Below the pieces are notes generated by a model, which saw only the letters and a program-made list of their open reading frames with translations, did not search any database and was not told where the DNA came from. The translations under genes were made by a program, and so were the position numbers. A stretch of 64,000 bases of DNA from Thalassococcus halodurans (GTDB lineage Bacteria; Pseudomonadota; Alphaproteobacteria; Rhodobacterales; Rhodobacteraceae). Shown in pieces: positions 19,527 through 28,028 of this stretch (positions are counted from its first letter, which is position 1; each line of letters begins with the position of its first letter). Where the stretch lies: assembly GCF_900108225.1 (NCBI RefSeq), contig NZ_FNUZ01000001.1:248001-312000 (forward strand). The letters are read 5' to 3'.

Positions 19527-20254
19527 GCAAAGCCAAGGCCGTTGATTATGCAACGCTGCGCAAAAGGCTGGAGAAGGCGCGTTTGAAAGGCACCGCGTCT
19601 GAAACAGCGGACCGCGCGCGCAATCTGCTGCTGGTTTATCTGGATCACGCGCAGGCGCAGAACATTCCCATTCAGGAACTGGCGCGACAAATCCAGCAGG
19701 GGCTTCCCGCGTTGCGCATTGGCGGGGCCGATCTGGCGGCAGTGGCGGAAAAACCTGACGGCCCGTTTGGCGACATTGCCTGCGCGTCGGGCTGTGCGTT
19801 TTGCTGTATTCTGGCGGGCGAAGACGGTGGCGTCATCACCGAGGCCGAGGCGCGCAATGTACATGCCGCGTTATCGCAGCTTCCCAAGGGGCCTGATGGC
19901 CGCGCCTGGCATCCCCGTGCCTGCCCGTCACTTGATCCCGAAACGCGCATGTGCCGCATCTACGATGCCCGCCCGATGATCTGCCGGTCCTACATTTCCA
20001 AGGATGCCACTGCCTGCGAGGCGATCTCGACCGGCATTCCGGCCGATGGCGCAGGCGTTGTAGGCGCGCAATCCATCTATTTGGCCGTTCACGCATTGGG
20101 ACGCGCCGCATTGAAGGGGATTGCAACGGTCCCGACCTTCAGTTTGTCCGCCGTTGCGGCCGCTGCTTTGGACGGCATCGATGAGGCCGAAGCATTGCAG
20201 GGGGCCAAACACAAACCGCGCACTCTCGATGACGAAAGCGCGCGGCTGTCTTAA
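19523..20254 (+). CDS. YkgJ-family cysteine-cluster protein
   Basis: A 243-aa protein whose centre carries a CASGCAFCC group, then ACPSLDPETRMCRIYDARPMICRSY, the pattern of the YkgJ/UPF0153 family, presumed to bind a metal or Fe-S cluster. The N-terminal 70 residues are helical and charged, and the C-terminal 80 residues are Ala-rich. Its biochemical role is unknown. It overlaps the preceding gene by 4 bases, so a shared function is possible. Confidence 0.8.
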   Translation: MSKAKAVDYATLRKRLEKARLKGTASETADRARNLLLVYLDHAQAQNIPIQELARQIQQGLPALRIGGADLAAVAEKPDGPFGDIACASGCAFCCILAGEDGGVITEAEARNVHAALSQLPKGPDGRAWHPRACPSLDPETRMCRIYDARPMICRSYISKDATACEAISTGIPADGAGVVGAQSIYLAVHALGRAALKGIATVPTFSLSAVAAAALDGIDEAEALQGAKHKPRTLDDESARLS

Positions 20255-20275
20255 GCGTGCAGAAGGCCTATAAAA

Positions 20276-20536
20276 TCAGGCCATACCCAAAGCGGATTTG
20301 TACATGTCCAGCACCGCCTCTTCTTCGGCGATGTCGTTGGCGTCGCGCTTGCGCAGCGCGATGACCTTGCGCATGACCTTGGTGTCATAGCCACGGCCTT
20401 TCGCCTCGGCCATCACCTCTTTCTGGGCATCGGCAATGTCTTTCTTCTCGCTCTCGAGGCGTTCGTAACGCTCGATGAACTGGCGCAATTCGCCTGCGGC
20501 AACGCCGTAACTGTTCGATGATGTTTCGTCGTTCAT
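20276..20536 (-). CDS. gapR: GapR-type nucleoid-associated protein (DUF2312)
   Basis: An 86-aa helical protein. The core [18 protein letters not shown], then [19 protein letters not shown] and [18 protein letters not shown], follow the DUF2312 pattern. In Caulobacter this protein (GapR) clamps overtwisted DNA ahead of replication and transcription and stimulates topoisomerases. GGAG 6 bases upstream of ATG 20536 supports this start over a longer one. It is convergent with the YkgJ-type gene and divergent from the small membrane protein gene. Confidence 0.9.
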   Translation of the reverse strand: MNDETSSNSYGVAAGELRQFIERYERLESEKKDIADAQKEVMAEAKGRGYDTKVMRKVIALRKRDANDIAEEEAVLDMYKSALGMA

Positions 20537-20655
20537 AGCTGTCTCCTGCCGATCAGATGTTGGGATACCCAAGCCCGCCCCGACCATCAAGGGGTTGCGA
20601 GCGCGGTTGTGATCAATTACCGCCTACGGCGCACAACAAATTCAGGGGATACCAA

Positions 20656-20871
20656 ATGGACATGTTGATTTGGGCAGGCACTGTCGTTTCCGTGGTCGGG
20701 CTTGTCGGTCTGGTCTGGTGCATCCTGAAAGTCGCAAAAGCCAAGAAAGCCAGCCAAACCGACGAAGAACTGCGCGCTGCCATTCAAAAGGTTGTGCCCC
20801 TGAACCTTGGCGCACTGTTTTTGTCCGTGATCGGCCTGATGATGGTGATCGTTGGCATTTTTCTTGGCTAA
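20656..20871 (+). CDS. Small membrane protein, two helices
   Basis: A 71-aa protein with membrane helices at about 4-25 and 48-70, joined by a charged Lys-rich loop (KVAKAKKASQTDEELRAA). I do not recognise it. AGGGG lies about 8 bases before the ATG, and its base composition matches the neighbours. It is convergent with the FadB-like gene 6 bases on. Confidence 0.7.
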   Translation: MDMLIWAGTVVSVVGLVGLVWCILKVAKAKKASQTDEELRAAIQKVVPLNLGALFLSVIGLMMVIVGIFLG

Positions 20872-20877
20872 AGCGGT

Positions 20878-22869
20878 CTAGTTCAGATCGTTGAAAATCC
20901 GCCCATTCTTGATCAGGTTCTGCCAACCGTTGCGCGGTTCAAAAAACGCCGTGTCAGGATGATCCAGCACATCAAGACGCCGCTTCAGCCGGAATAGTCC
21001 GATCAGATCTGCGGCAACCATTGGCCCGCCGCGCCATCTGGGAAATGACTGCCCTTTGATCATTGCAGTGTCGACGATCAGCGGATGCGACACCATTTTG
21101 TTTTCCAACATCCGCATCGCTTCATTCGCCATCGCCGCCAAAATCGTTTCCACGATCTCGTCGTCCGGCATCTTTTTCTTGGGAACGCGTGTCGCGTTAA
21201 TCAGGTCAAGCACCGCTTTATCCGGCACCAGGCTGCCGTTGTCACCGATGCCGTAGAAACCGCCGCCGTCGCCGCGCCCTTTGCGCCCGTTGGCCACCAG
21301 ATAGGCCGACCAGTTGCGCCCCGCCTCAGCCCTTGGTGCCGTGGCAAATTCCTCAAGCCCGCGTCCGTCGCGTGTGGCAAACGGCGCCGCGCGCCAGCCC
21401 CAAGCGTTCAGGGCTGTGTCGATGTCATAGGGCGACTGCCCCAAATCGACGAGGATATCGGCCATCCGATGCAGCGACGCCATCATTCGACCGACCACGC
21501 TGCCCCCTTGGGATTTCACGCGAATAGGCGTTTTGTTCATCCGGTGGACCAAAGCGTAGCACGCCACAAGGTCATCGTCGGTTGCCTCCGGACCCTGCAA
21601 AATCTCGACCAGCCCATGCATGTGTGCCGGCGGTGCAAACCGTAGCGCGACCGAGCTGACCTGATCCGGAAACGCCTTGATCCGGGCCGCGCCTTCGGGG
21701 CCGGGAACACCGCTTTGGCCACGCGCGGCGTGAAGGATCACGTCACAGCCCTTGGCCATCTTTTCAGCGTCCCCCATGGCGAGATTGCCCAACTCGGCTT
21801 TGGCGCGGTCCTCGCTGATGCGTTTCAGCTTAATCGATTGGCGGTAAAACCCGTCGATCTGCGCAAAACCGCGCTTTAAGACTTCGGGGTTCTTTGTGCC
21901 CCACCGCACCTTCATGCCAGAATGCAACGCCGCGATAGCCAGATGCGAGGCGAGCGATCCGCCCCCCAGAATGCCCAGCACATTATACCGTGGCATCGGT
22001 TGATCGGTTTGCGGGCGCGCAAGCTGCCCTGCTTTCCGCTCGGCCACAAAGGCACGGCGCAACGCCTTGGATTGATCCCCCTGACGCAGATCTTCGAAGG
22101 TCTGGGCCTCAAGCGCCAATCCCGCATACATCGGAAGCAGCTGTGCGGCTTCGACGCATTCCAGAATGGCCACGGGCGCGCTTTCCGGAAGTGCCGCAAG
22201 TCGCGCCCGGCGGGTTTGGATCACGTCCTGATAGCCCGCCGCATCAATGAACCCGCGTGTGGCGCCCGAGGTCTTGCGTGGTCCACGCCCGTCTTTTTGT
22301 AGCGTTTCGCAAAACTTGATGGCTTCGGCCCGCAGGTCGTCCGAGGTAAACAGGGCATCCACGATCCCCTGCGCAGGCATCCGGTCAACCGCATGGGATT
22401 GGCCGCCCACCAGAATATCCAGGGCCGCCGCCGCACCGATCAGGCGCGGCAGCCTTTGCGTCGCACCACCAAAGGGAACAATCCCTAGCCGCACCTCGGG
22501 CGAGCCCACGCGCGTCCCGCGATGGGCGATCCGGTAATGCGCCGCCAAGGCCAAATCCAGCCCGCCCCACAAAACCGCGCCATGCAGAACCGCGACTACA
22601 GGCTTTGGACTATCTTCGATCTGCCGCGCCAGTTCCGACAAATCGGGCTGGTCAAACGCGTCGTCCAGTTCATGCAAGTTCGCTGCAGTACAAAAACCGT
22701 TGCCCTGCCCCATAATGGCAATCTGGGTGACGGCATTATCGGCCAATGCGTTGGAAAGGGCCTTTGACAAAGCAGTGCGAAGCGGGGCCGTCAGGGCGTT
22801 GAACGGAGGATTGTGCAACGCCAATACCGCCACACCGTTTGTCACGGATGAAACTACTAACTCTGACAA
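20878..22869 (-). CDS. FadB/FadJ-like two-domain protein with degenerate active sites
   Basis: A 663-aa protein with the architecture of bifunctional enoyl-CoA hydratase/3-hydroxyacyl-CoA dehydrogenases: crotonase fold (1-185), linker helices, Rossmann NAD domain (about 295-410) and two C-terminal dehydrogenase domains. Key residues differ. The oxyanion segment reads TAANLHEL where GAD is usual, and the first catalytic Glu is Asp (WGGLDLAL); the second Glu (SPEVRLG) is kept. In the dehydrogenase, the NAD loop is GILGGGSLAS, the TNTSSL stretch is missing, the catalytic His is Arg near 410 (ALRFAPPA), and the conserved Asn is Gly near 460. Start: TTG 22869 with AAGGA 7 bases upstream. It may be a pseudoenzyme or have a new activity. 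Confidence 0.75.
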   Translation of the reverse strand: MSELVVSSVTNGVAVLALHNPPFNALTAPLRTALSKALSNALADNAVTQIAIMGQGNGFCTAANLHELDDAFDQPDLSELARQIEDSPKPVVAVLHGAVLWGGLDLALAAHYRIAHRGTRVGSPEVRLGIVPFGGATQRLPRLIGAAAALDILVGGQSHAVDRMPAQGIVDALFTSDDLRAEAIKFCETLQKDGRGPRKTSGATRGFIDAAGYQDVIQTRRARLAALPESAPVAILECVEAAQLLPMYAGLALEAQTFEDLRQGDQSKALRRAFVAERKAGQLARPQTDQPMPRYNVLGILGGGSLASHLAIAALHSGMKVRWGTKNPEVLKRGFAQIDGFYRQSIKLKRISEDRAKAELGNLAMGDAEKMAKGCDVILHAARGQSGVPGPEGAARIKAFPDQVSSVALRFAPPAHMHGLVEILQGPEATDDDLVACYALVHRMNKTPIRVKSQGGSVVGRMMASLHRMADILVDLGQSPYDIDTALNAWGWRAAPFATRDGRGLEEFATAPRAEAGRNWSAYLVANGRKGRGDGGGFYGIGDNGSLVPDKAVLDLINATRVPKKKMPDDEIVETILAAMANEAMRMLENKMVSHPLIVDTAMIKGQSFPRWRGGPMVAADLIGLFRLKRRLDVLDHPDTAFFEPRNGWQNLIKNGRIFNDLN

Positions 22870-23093
22870 ATGCCTGTCCTTAATTGCGGCCACTGCTGGC
22901 GCTTGCGCTCTGCTTTTTGGTTTTGGCGATATTAGACGGCAAAATCGCGAATCAGGCAATAGGCGAACGAATCACTGCGCAGGCAGTGTTGCGCGGCCAA
23001 AACCACGCGATTTCGGGCCGGAAAATGCGCCAACCTGTCGGCCCGTCATCGTAGAATCTAGACAGAACATTCGCGGGGCGCTAATGCGGTTTT

Positions 23094-23519
23094 ATGGATA
23101 TCCGTCAGGTCACACCCCGCTATCACGTTTCGCCTCAGATTTCGGTCGAGGACGTTCCCGCATTGCAAGCTGCTGGCTTCAAGAAAGTCATCTGCAACCG
23201 GCCCGATGCCGAGGTTCCGCCCAGCCACCAATCCGCAACCATCGGTGCGGCTTTGGCAGAAGCAGGCATCGCATATGACGTGCTTCCCTTGACCCACCAG
23301 ACGATGACACCTGAAAACGTGGCCAAACAGGCGGCGCTTGCGGCCGAGGGCGAAGGCCCGGTTCTGGCCTATTGTGCGTCCGGCACGCGCTGCACCGTTG
23401 TTTGGGCCTTCGGTCAGGTCGGCAAGATGAGCACGGACGAGATTTTGCAGACAGCGGCGAACGCGGGCTATGATCTGGCCGGTCTGCGCCCGACGCTGGA
23501 CGCCCTGTCCCAGCAATAA
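23094..23519 (+). CDS. TIGR01244/DUF442-type phosphatase-like protein
   Basis: A 141-aa small alpha/beta protein. It opens with DIRQVTPRYHVSPQI and IICNRPD-like VICNRPDAEVP, and has a putative cysteine phosphatase loop YCASGTRC near 100. This follows the DUF442 family (the N-terminal domain of Blh, a protein of sulfide metabolism in some bacteria), which has a tyrosine-phosphatase-like or rhodanese-like fold. Its substrate is unknown. The ribosome site at 23094 is not obvious. It stands alone, with the FliM-like gene converging from the right. Confidence 0.75.
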   Translation: MDIRQVTPRYHVSPQISVEDVPALQAAGFKKVICNRPDAEVPPSHQSATIGAALAEAGIAYDVLPLTHQTMTPENVAKQAALAAEGEGPVLAYCASGTRCTVVWAFGQVGKMSTDEILQTAANAGYDLAGLRPTLDALSQQ

Positions 23520-23526
23520 TCGCCCC

Positions 23527-24477
23527 TTACTCGGCGGGCAGCGCCTGTTTTTCCGGCACTGCCCCGACCTGCGCGATTTCGGCGTCGTCTGCCTCTTCTA
23601 CTTTCAGATGCGCAATCAGGGGCGAGTCCTCATCGATGCGGAACGCACGCTGGCCATCCAGACGCCCCAACTGACCCGAGCCAAAGCCCGACCGGTCCCG
23701 CGCCATTAACTCGACCGTTTGCTCGACATTCTTGGGCAATGGCAACCTATCGCCCACGCTTAATTCGTGTAGCTGCTGCAAGGGCATCTTCAATTTGCAC
23801 AGCACTGCATCAAAGCAAACGTTAAGCTCCATCAACATGTCATCTGACAGATGAACCGGTTTGTTCTCTTCCACGGGCTGGTGCGGCGGTTCGGAGGGGA
23901 CCAGCAACGTCAGAACGCCCTTTCGTAGCCCCGAGGCCAGTTCGACCATTGCATTGACCTGACGATACGCAACCGCGCCCATCAACAACCTTGCGGCGCG
24001 GCCATTCTCAAGCCGTTCCCCCACCCCAAACCCGCAGAAATCCGAAGATGCCTCGGGCCGGGCAAGCGCCATGGACAGGCGCGTCATAACCTCGTCTACG
24101 AACGGCGCGGCAAGCATTGCATCAATGCTGGTAAAACCGCGTTTTTCAGGGGGCGCGCCGGTAACCTGACCTATGGTTTGGCTTTCGACGATAGCCGAAT
24201 GCAGATCAGCGTCGATTGACGCAAAGCCCAAACCGCCGTGCTGCCCCTTCAACGACAGAAACAAACGGTCCGTTCCCAGCACATCGCCGCATTCGTCCTG
24301 CAACAGCACATTCTGAGAGACCGACGCGACATCCAGTACCAGTCCCCACAAATCCCGTGCCGTCGTGGAAAGGGCGCGTTCCAAGGCCTTATCCACGGGC
24401 AAATCTGAAAGATCCGCCATGCGACGGGTCGTCGATGCCTTTTTCAGAATGATCTGCCTGTGGGTATTGATGTCCAT
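23527..24477 (-). CDS. FliM/FliN-family (SpoA domain) protein, orphan
   Basis: A 316-aa protein whose C-terminal part (about 200-280) reads as a SpoA/surface-presentation domain: KMPLQQLHELSVGDRLPLP then SGQLGRLDGQRAFRI. The N-terminal part aligns loosely with the middle domain of FliM of alphaproteobacteria (SDLPVDKALERALSTTARD). The CheY-binding EIDAL motif at the extreme N-terminus and the GGTG loop are not visible. A 35-residue acidic tail follows. It is a candidate motor-switch C-ring protein, or a relative with another job. Start 24477 (MDINTH) is chosen over 24531 and 24417 by length and a weak AGG. No flagellar genes are near. Confidence 0.7.
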   Translation of the reverse strand: MDINTHRQIILKKASTTRRMADLSDLPVDKALERALSTTARDLWGLVLDVASVSQNVLLQDECGDVLGTDRLFLSLKGQHGGLGFASIDADLHSAIVESQTIGQVTGAPPEKRGFTSIDAMLAAPFVDEVMTRLSMALARPEASSDFCGFGVGERLENGRAARLLMGAVAYRQVNAMVELASGLRKGVLTLLVPSEPPHQPVEENKPVHLSDDMLMELNVCFDAVLCKLKMPLQQLHELSVGDRLPLPKNVEQTVELMARDRSGFGSGQLGRLDGQRAFRIDEDSPLIAHLKVEEADDAEIAQVGAVPEKQALPAE

Positions 24478-24571
24478 CTGGTGCCTGTGCCGTCGTACGC
24501 ACCAACGGTTTTCGCTAAATATCGTTAGCAAAAGCTTTCCCGCACCGGGAAATGCACGGAAAAAACACGGC

Positions 24572-27265
24572 TTATTGTGCGGCCAAAGCCATTTCCAAGG
24601 GCAGCGTCAGGCGGAAGCCCGCGCCTTTGGTGGTTGGCAGATACACGATCTCGCCGTCCAGACGCGCCATGATTTCACGACAAATTGCAAGCCCAAGCCC
24701 CGCGCCACCTGCCTTTTGTTCACCAATCCGCGCGAACTTTTCAAAGATCATATCGCGGGCCTCGATGCTGATCCCTTTACCGTTGTCGACAAAATCGATC
24801 CGGACCAGCCCGTCTTTCTGGCTGATCGTGATCGTCAGCTCGGGATCATCCGCCTCGCAGTATTTGCGCGCATTGCTCAGCAAGTTGATAAAGACCTGCG
24901 TCAGGCGATCCAGGTCGGTCTGCACCCAGACGTCCTCGGCGTCACGGTTGCGGGTGATACGAATAGAAGGCCCACCGTCCGCATTGCTGGCAGCCGCTGC
25001 CTCGGCCCGATCCAGAAGGTCCCCCAGCCGTCCGCGCTGTACGTTCAGGCTGACCTTGGCGTTTTCCAGAACGCTCAGATCCAGAAGATCGTCCAGAAGG
25101 CGCGTCAGGCGGATCGCTTCGTCATGGATGATGGACGAGAACTTGCTTTGCTCGGCACCATCCAGATCACGTCCGTCCCGCAAGATTTCCGAAAAGGCGC
25201 GGATCGAGGACATAGGTGTTCTGAGTTCATGACTGATTTGGCTTAGGAACGCGTCTTTCTGGACCGAAAGGCGCGTCAGCTTGTCATTTGCCTCCCTCAG
25301 TTTTCGGGCCGTTCGTGTCAGTTCAGCGGACTGGGTTTCCAGTCGGGATGAATATTCCATAAGCTGCGCGGATTCGTCAGCCACGGCCATCAGATCCTCG
25401 ACCGAAACAGAATGGCCACCCACGATCTGGCCGACCATTGCGTGCGCTGTCGCAGCCCCCACAGAGCCCGCAAGTTCACGTTCAAGGACCTGAAGGAAAT
25501 CAGGTGTGGGTTCGGGCAAATCGCCGGACACCTTTTGTCTGTTGGCCTCGCGCTCGAACAACGCGAGGGCGTCGGCGGCACCCAGAATGCGCTGCGCCAT
25601 AATCAACAGGTCCTCGGTCTGCGCGACCCCTGCCGACCAACTACGCGGGCTGGCGGAATGCTGGAAGATATTGACGAATTGCGCGCCTTGAAGCCGTTCG
25701 ATCGGCCCCGGAAAGCTGATGATCGAGAACACAAAAAAGGCAATTGTGTTCAGCATCATGCTCCAGAAAAGCGTGTGCAGAAGCGGATCGATGTTCTCGA
25801 TGCCGAACAGCGCTTGGGGTCGCAGCCAGTCGATGCCCCACGGACCTTGCGACATCATCTGCGCCGAAAAGATCACGCCATCGCCCAATGACGGAAGAAA
25901 AAGCGAGTAGGTCCAGATCGAAAAGCCAGTGACGACCGCAGCAATGGCCCCTGCCCGCGTGGCGCCGCGCCAGAAAATACCGCCCAACATTGCAGGCAAG
26001 ACCTGCGATACGCCCACGAAGGAAACCAGACCAATCGCGGACAATGCGCTGCCGCCGCCTGACAGTTTATAATAGGCGTATCCCAGCATCACGACCAAAG
26101 CGATCGACACGCGCCGTGCAGTCAGAACGACATAGCGCACGTCGCCCGACATGGTCGCCCCCACCCCGGTTAGTCGAAGCCAGATCGGCATAACGATATG
26201 GTTCGACACCATGGTCGACAGCGCGATGGCCGCGACGATCACCATCGATGTCGCCGATGAAAACCCGCCCAAGAACGACAGAACGGCCAGCCCTTCGTAT
26301 CCTTGGCTCAGGGGCAGCGTCAGAACAAAAAGGTCTGGGTTTGAGCCTGCGGGCAGCAGATCAAGCCCGACAACCGCGATTGGCACAACGAACAACGACA
26401 TCAGCAGAAGGTATGTCGGAAAGGCCCAGCTGGCCGTTCTCAGGTGCGCATCATCAGCGGCTTCGACGACCAGAACCTGAAACATGCGCGGCAGGCACAG
26501 AAACGCCGCCGCAGACAAAAACGTAATGCCTGCCCAGCGACCGCCATCGACCTGCCAGATGCCGATCTCCGATGCGTCGATGCGTTCAAGGATGTCCGGA
26601 ATGCCATCAGACAGCCCCCAGACAACGAAAATGCCGACAGACAGAAGCGCGGCAAGCTTCACCACCGCCTCGACCGCAATCGCCATCACGACGCCGTGGT
26701 GCCGTTCGTTTGCATCCAGATTTCGGGTACCGAAGAAGACGGTAAAAATGGCAAGACCGATCGCAACCCAGAAAGCCGTGCGCGTCTTGGGATCGCCCCC
26801 GCCAGACACGCTTTCCGCAAGCCCGAAAACCTCGAAGCTGAGCGTCACAGATTGCAGCTGCAGCGCGATATAGGGCGTTGTCCCCAGAACGAAGAAGATG
26901 GTCACGCACATGGCAAGGAAGTTCGACTTGCCATAACGCGACGAAATAAGATCAGCGATAGAGGTGATGCGCTGGCTGCGTCCGATGCGCACCAGCTTTC
27001 GCACCGCCCAGAACCACCCAATCATCACAAGGCTCGGCCCCAGATAGATCGCCACATATTCAATGCCGTTTCGCGCCGCCGAGCCCACCGCGCCGTAAAA
27101 CGTCCACGCGGTACAGTAAATCGACAGCGACAGCGTATAGACCACCGGCGAGCGCAACCAACGCACGCGGCCTTGCATCGCGGACCGTTCAGCCACGAAG
27201 GCCACAACAAAAAGGAAAAAGACGTAGGCCAGACAAATGGCCAGAAGGGCGTTGAACGAGGTCAT
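24572..27265 (-). CDS. Transporter-fused sensor histidine kinase (SSS-STAC-HisKA-HATPase)
   Basis: An 897-aa membrane kinase. The first 520 residues form a sodium:solute-symporter-type domain of about 13 helices (for example SFLGGFSSATSMVIV near 330-345). A STAC-like linker (about 550-615) follows, then a coiled coil, HisKA with phospho-acceptor His near 679 (SHELRTPMSS), and HATPase_c with N box NLLSNARKY, G1 DNGKGIS and G2 GAGLGLA. This is the architecture of CbrA and CrbS/MxtR; the latter control acetyl-CoA synthetase in gammaproteobacteria. It overlaps the upstream small membrane gene by 4 bases. The context (receiver, ScfR-type regulator, acs) fits sensing of a short-chain carboxylate or a related metabolic state. 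Confidence 0.92.
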   Translation of the reverse strand: MTSFNALLAICLAYVFFLFVVAFVAERSAMQGRVRWLRSPVVYTLSLSIYCTAWTFYGAVGSAARNGIEYVAIYLGPSLVMIGWFWAVRKLVRIGRSQRITSIADLISSRYGKSNFLAMCVTIFFVLGTTPYIALQLQSVTLSFEVFGLAESVSGGGDPKTRTAFWVAIGLAIFTVFFGTRNLDANERHHGVVMAIAVEAVVKLAALLSVGIFVVWGLSDGIPDILERIDASEIGIWQVDGGRWAGITFLSAAAFLCLPRMFQVLVVEAADDAHLRTASWAFPTYLLLMSLFVVPIAVVGLDLLPAGSNPDLFVLTLPLSQGYEGLAVLSFLGGFSSATSMVIVAAIALSTMVSNHIVMPIWLRLTGVGATMSGDVRYVVLTARRVSIALVVMLGYAYYKLSGGGSALSAIGLVSFVGVSQVLPAMLGGIFWRGATRAGAIAAVVTGFSIWTYSLFLPSLGDGVIFSAQMMSQGPWGIDWLRPQALFGIENIDPLLHTLFWSMMLNTIAFFVFSIISFPGPIERLQGAQFVNIFQHSASPRSWSAGVAQTEDLLIMAQRILGAADALALFEREANRQKVSGDLPEPTPDFLQVLERELAGSVGAATAHAMVGQIVGGHSVSVEDLMAVADESAQLMEYSSRLETQSAELTRTARKLREANDKLTRLSVQKDAFLSQISHELRTPMSSIRAFSEILRDGRDLDGAEQSKFSSIIHDEAIRLTRLLDDLLDLSVLENAKVSLNVQRGRLGDLLDRAEAAAASNADGGPSIRITRNRDAEDVWVQTDLDRLTQVFINLLSNARKYCEADDPELTITISQKDGLVRIDFVDNGKGISIEARDMIFEKFARIGEQKAGGAGLGLAICREIMARLDGEIVYLPTTKGAGFRLTLPLEMALAAQ

Positions 27266-27558
27266 TGCTGCCCGTCCCGTCCGCCCTCAGTGTCCTGATT
27301 GGCGCGCTCGTTGCGCGACATACGGGATGAAATCAGGAAACAAGCGCTGATCAGCGCAGCCCAGACCAGAAAAACATAAGTTAGAACATTGGACGAAGCG
27401 GGCGCCTTGGCAGAATCAACTGACCATAAAAGCGGCACCATCCACCCCAACAGCCCCAGCACCGGCAACAAACGCGCCGCGTCATGAAGCCTTCTGCGGC
27501 GGTAGCTGCGCCGCTCCAGAAAAACAGGTAACCCGGCCTTTTCCTCGTCGTCGATCAT
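27262..27558 (-). CDS. Small two-helix membrane protein in the kinase operon
   Basis: A 98-aa protein with two membrane helices (about 30-47 and 58-78), a basic N-terminal segment (ERRSYRRRRL) and a polar C-terminal tail. It overlaps the receiver gene upstream and the transporter-kinase gene downstream by 4 bases each. That tight coupling suggests that it works with the kinase, perhaps as a stabilising subunit. I do not recognise a named family with certainty. Confidence 0.85.
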   Translation of the reverse strand: MIDDEEKAGLPVFLERRSYRRRRLHDAARLLPVLGLLGWMVPLLWSVDSAKAPASSNVLTYVFLVWAALISACFLISSRMSRNERANQDTEGGRDGQQ

Positions 27559-27926
27559 GGCTGCAGGGCAAGCGCCCGAACAGCTTCAACGACATCCGCG
27601 TTGGAAAACGGCTTGGTCATGAACCGGCTGGCACCTGCCTTTTCAGCAAGTTCACGGTCCTTTGTCTGACCGCGGGCGGTCAGCATAAGTACAGGAATCC
27701 CTGATATATCAGGCTCTTCCCGGATTTCACGCAGGATGTCATAGCCGCTTTTACCCGGCAGCATGACATCCAGAATAATCACATCCGGTTTCAGGCGCGA
27801 TGCGGTTTCAACCGCATTCGTGCCATCCGAATGGGCCCTGACGGACCAGCCGTCACGGCTTAGAATGAAACTGATCGCTTCGATGATATTCGGCTCATCC
27901 TCGATCAGTAGCAAATGTTTTGGCAT
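27555..27926 (-). CDS. Stand-alone receiver (CheY-like response regulator)
   Basis: A 123-aa receiver domain only. The acidic pocket is EDEP at the start, the phospho-acceptor Asp is in VIILDVMLPGKSG (near 53), Thr is in MLTARG and Lys is in MTKPF. It has no DNA-binding or enzymatic output, so it must act by protein contact or as a phosphate shuttle. GGAGG lies 9 bases before ATG 27926. It is the first gene of a three-gene operon with the membrane protein and the SSS-type kinase, its likely phosphodonor. Confidence 0.93.
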   Translation of the reverse strand: MPKHLLLIEDEPNIIEAISFILSRDGWSVRAHSDGTNAVETASRLKPDVIILDVMLPGKSGYDILREIREEPDISGIPVLMLTARGQTKDRELAEKAGASRFMTKPFSNADVVEAVRALALQP

Positions 27927-28028
27927 TCACGATGTTCCTCCCCTGTCGCCCCGCCCCGCTTTCACGGTCCTCACGCATGGGCGACCCCTAATTTATTACC
28001 TGCCTGACGCGATCTGTCAAAAATCCAA

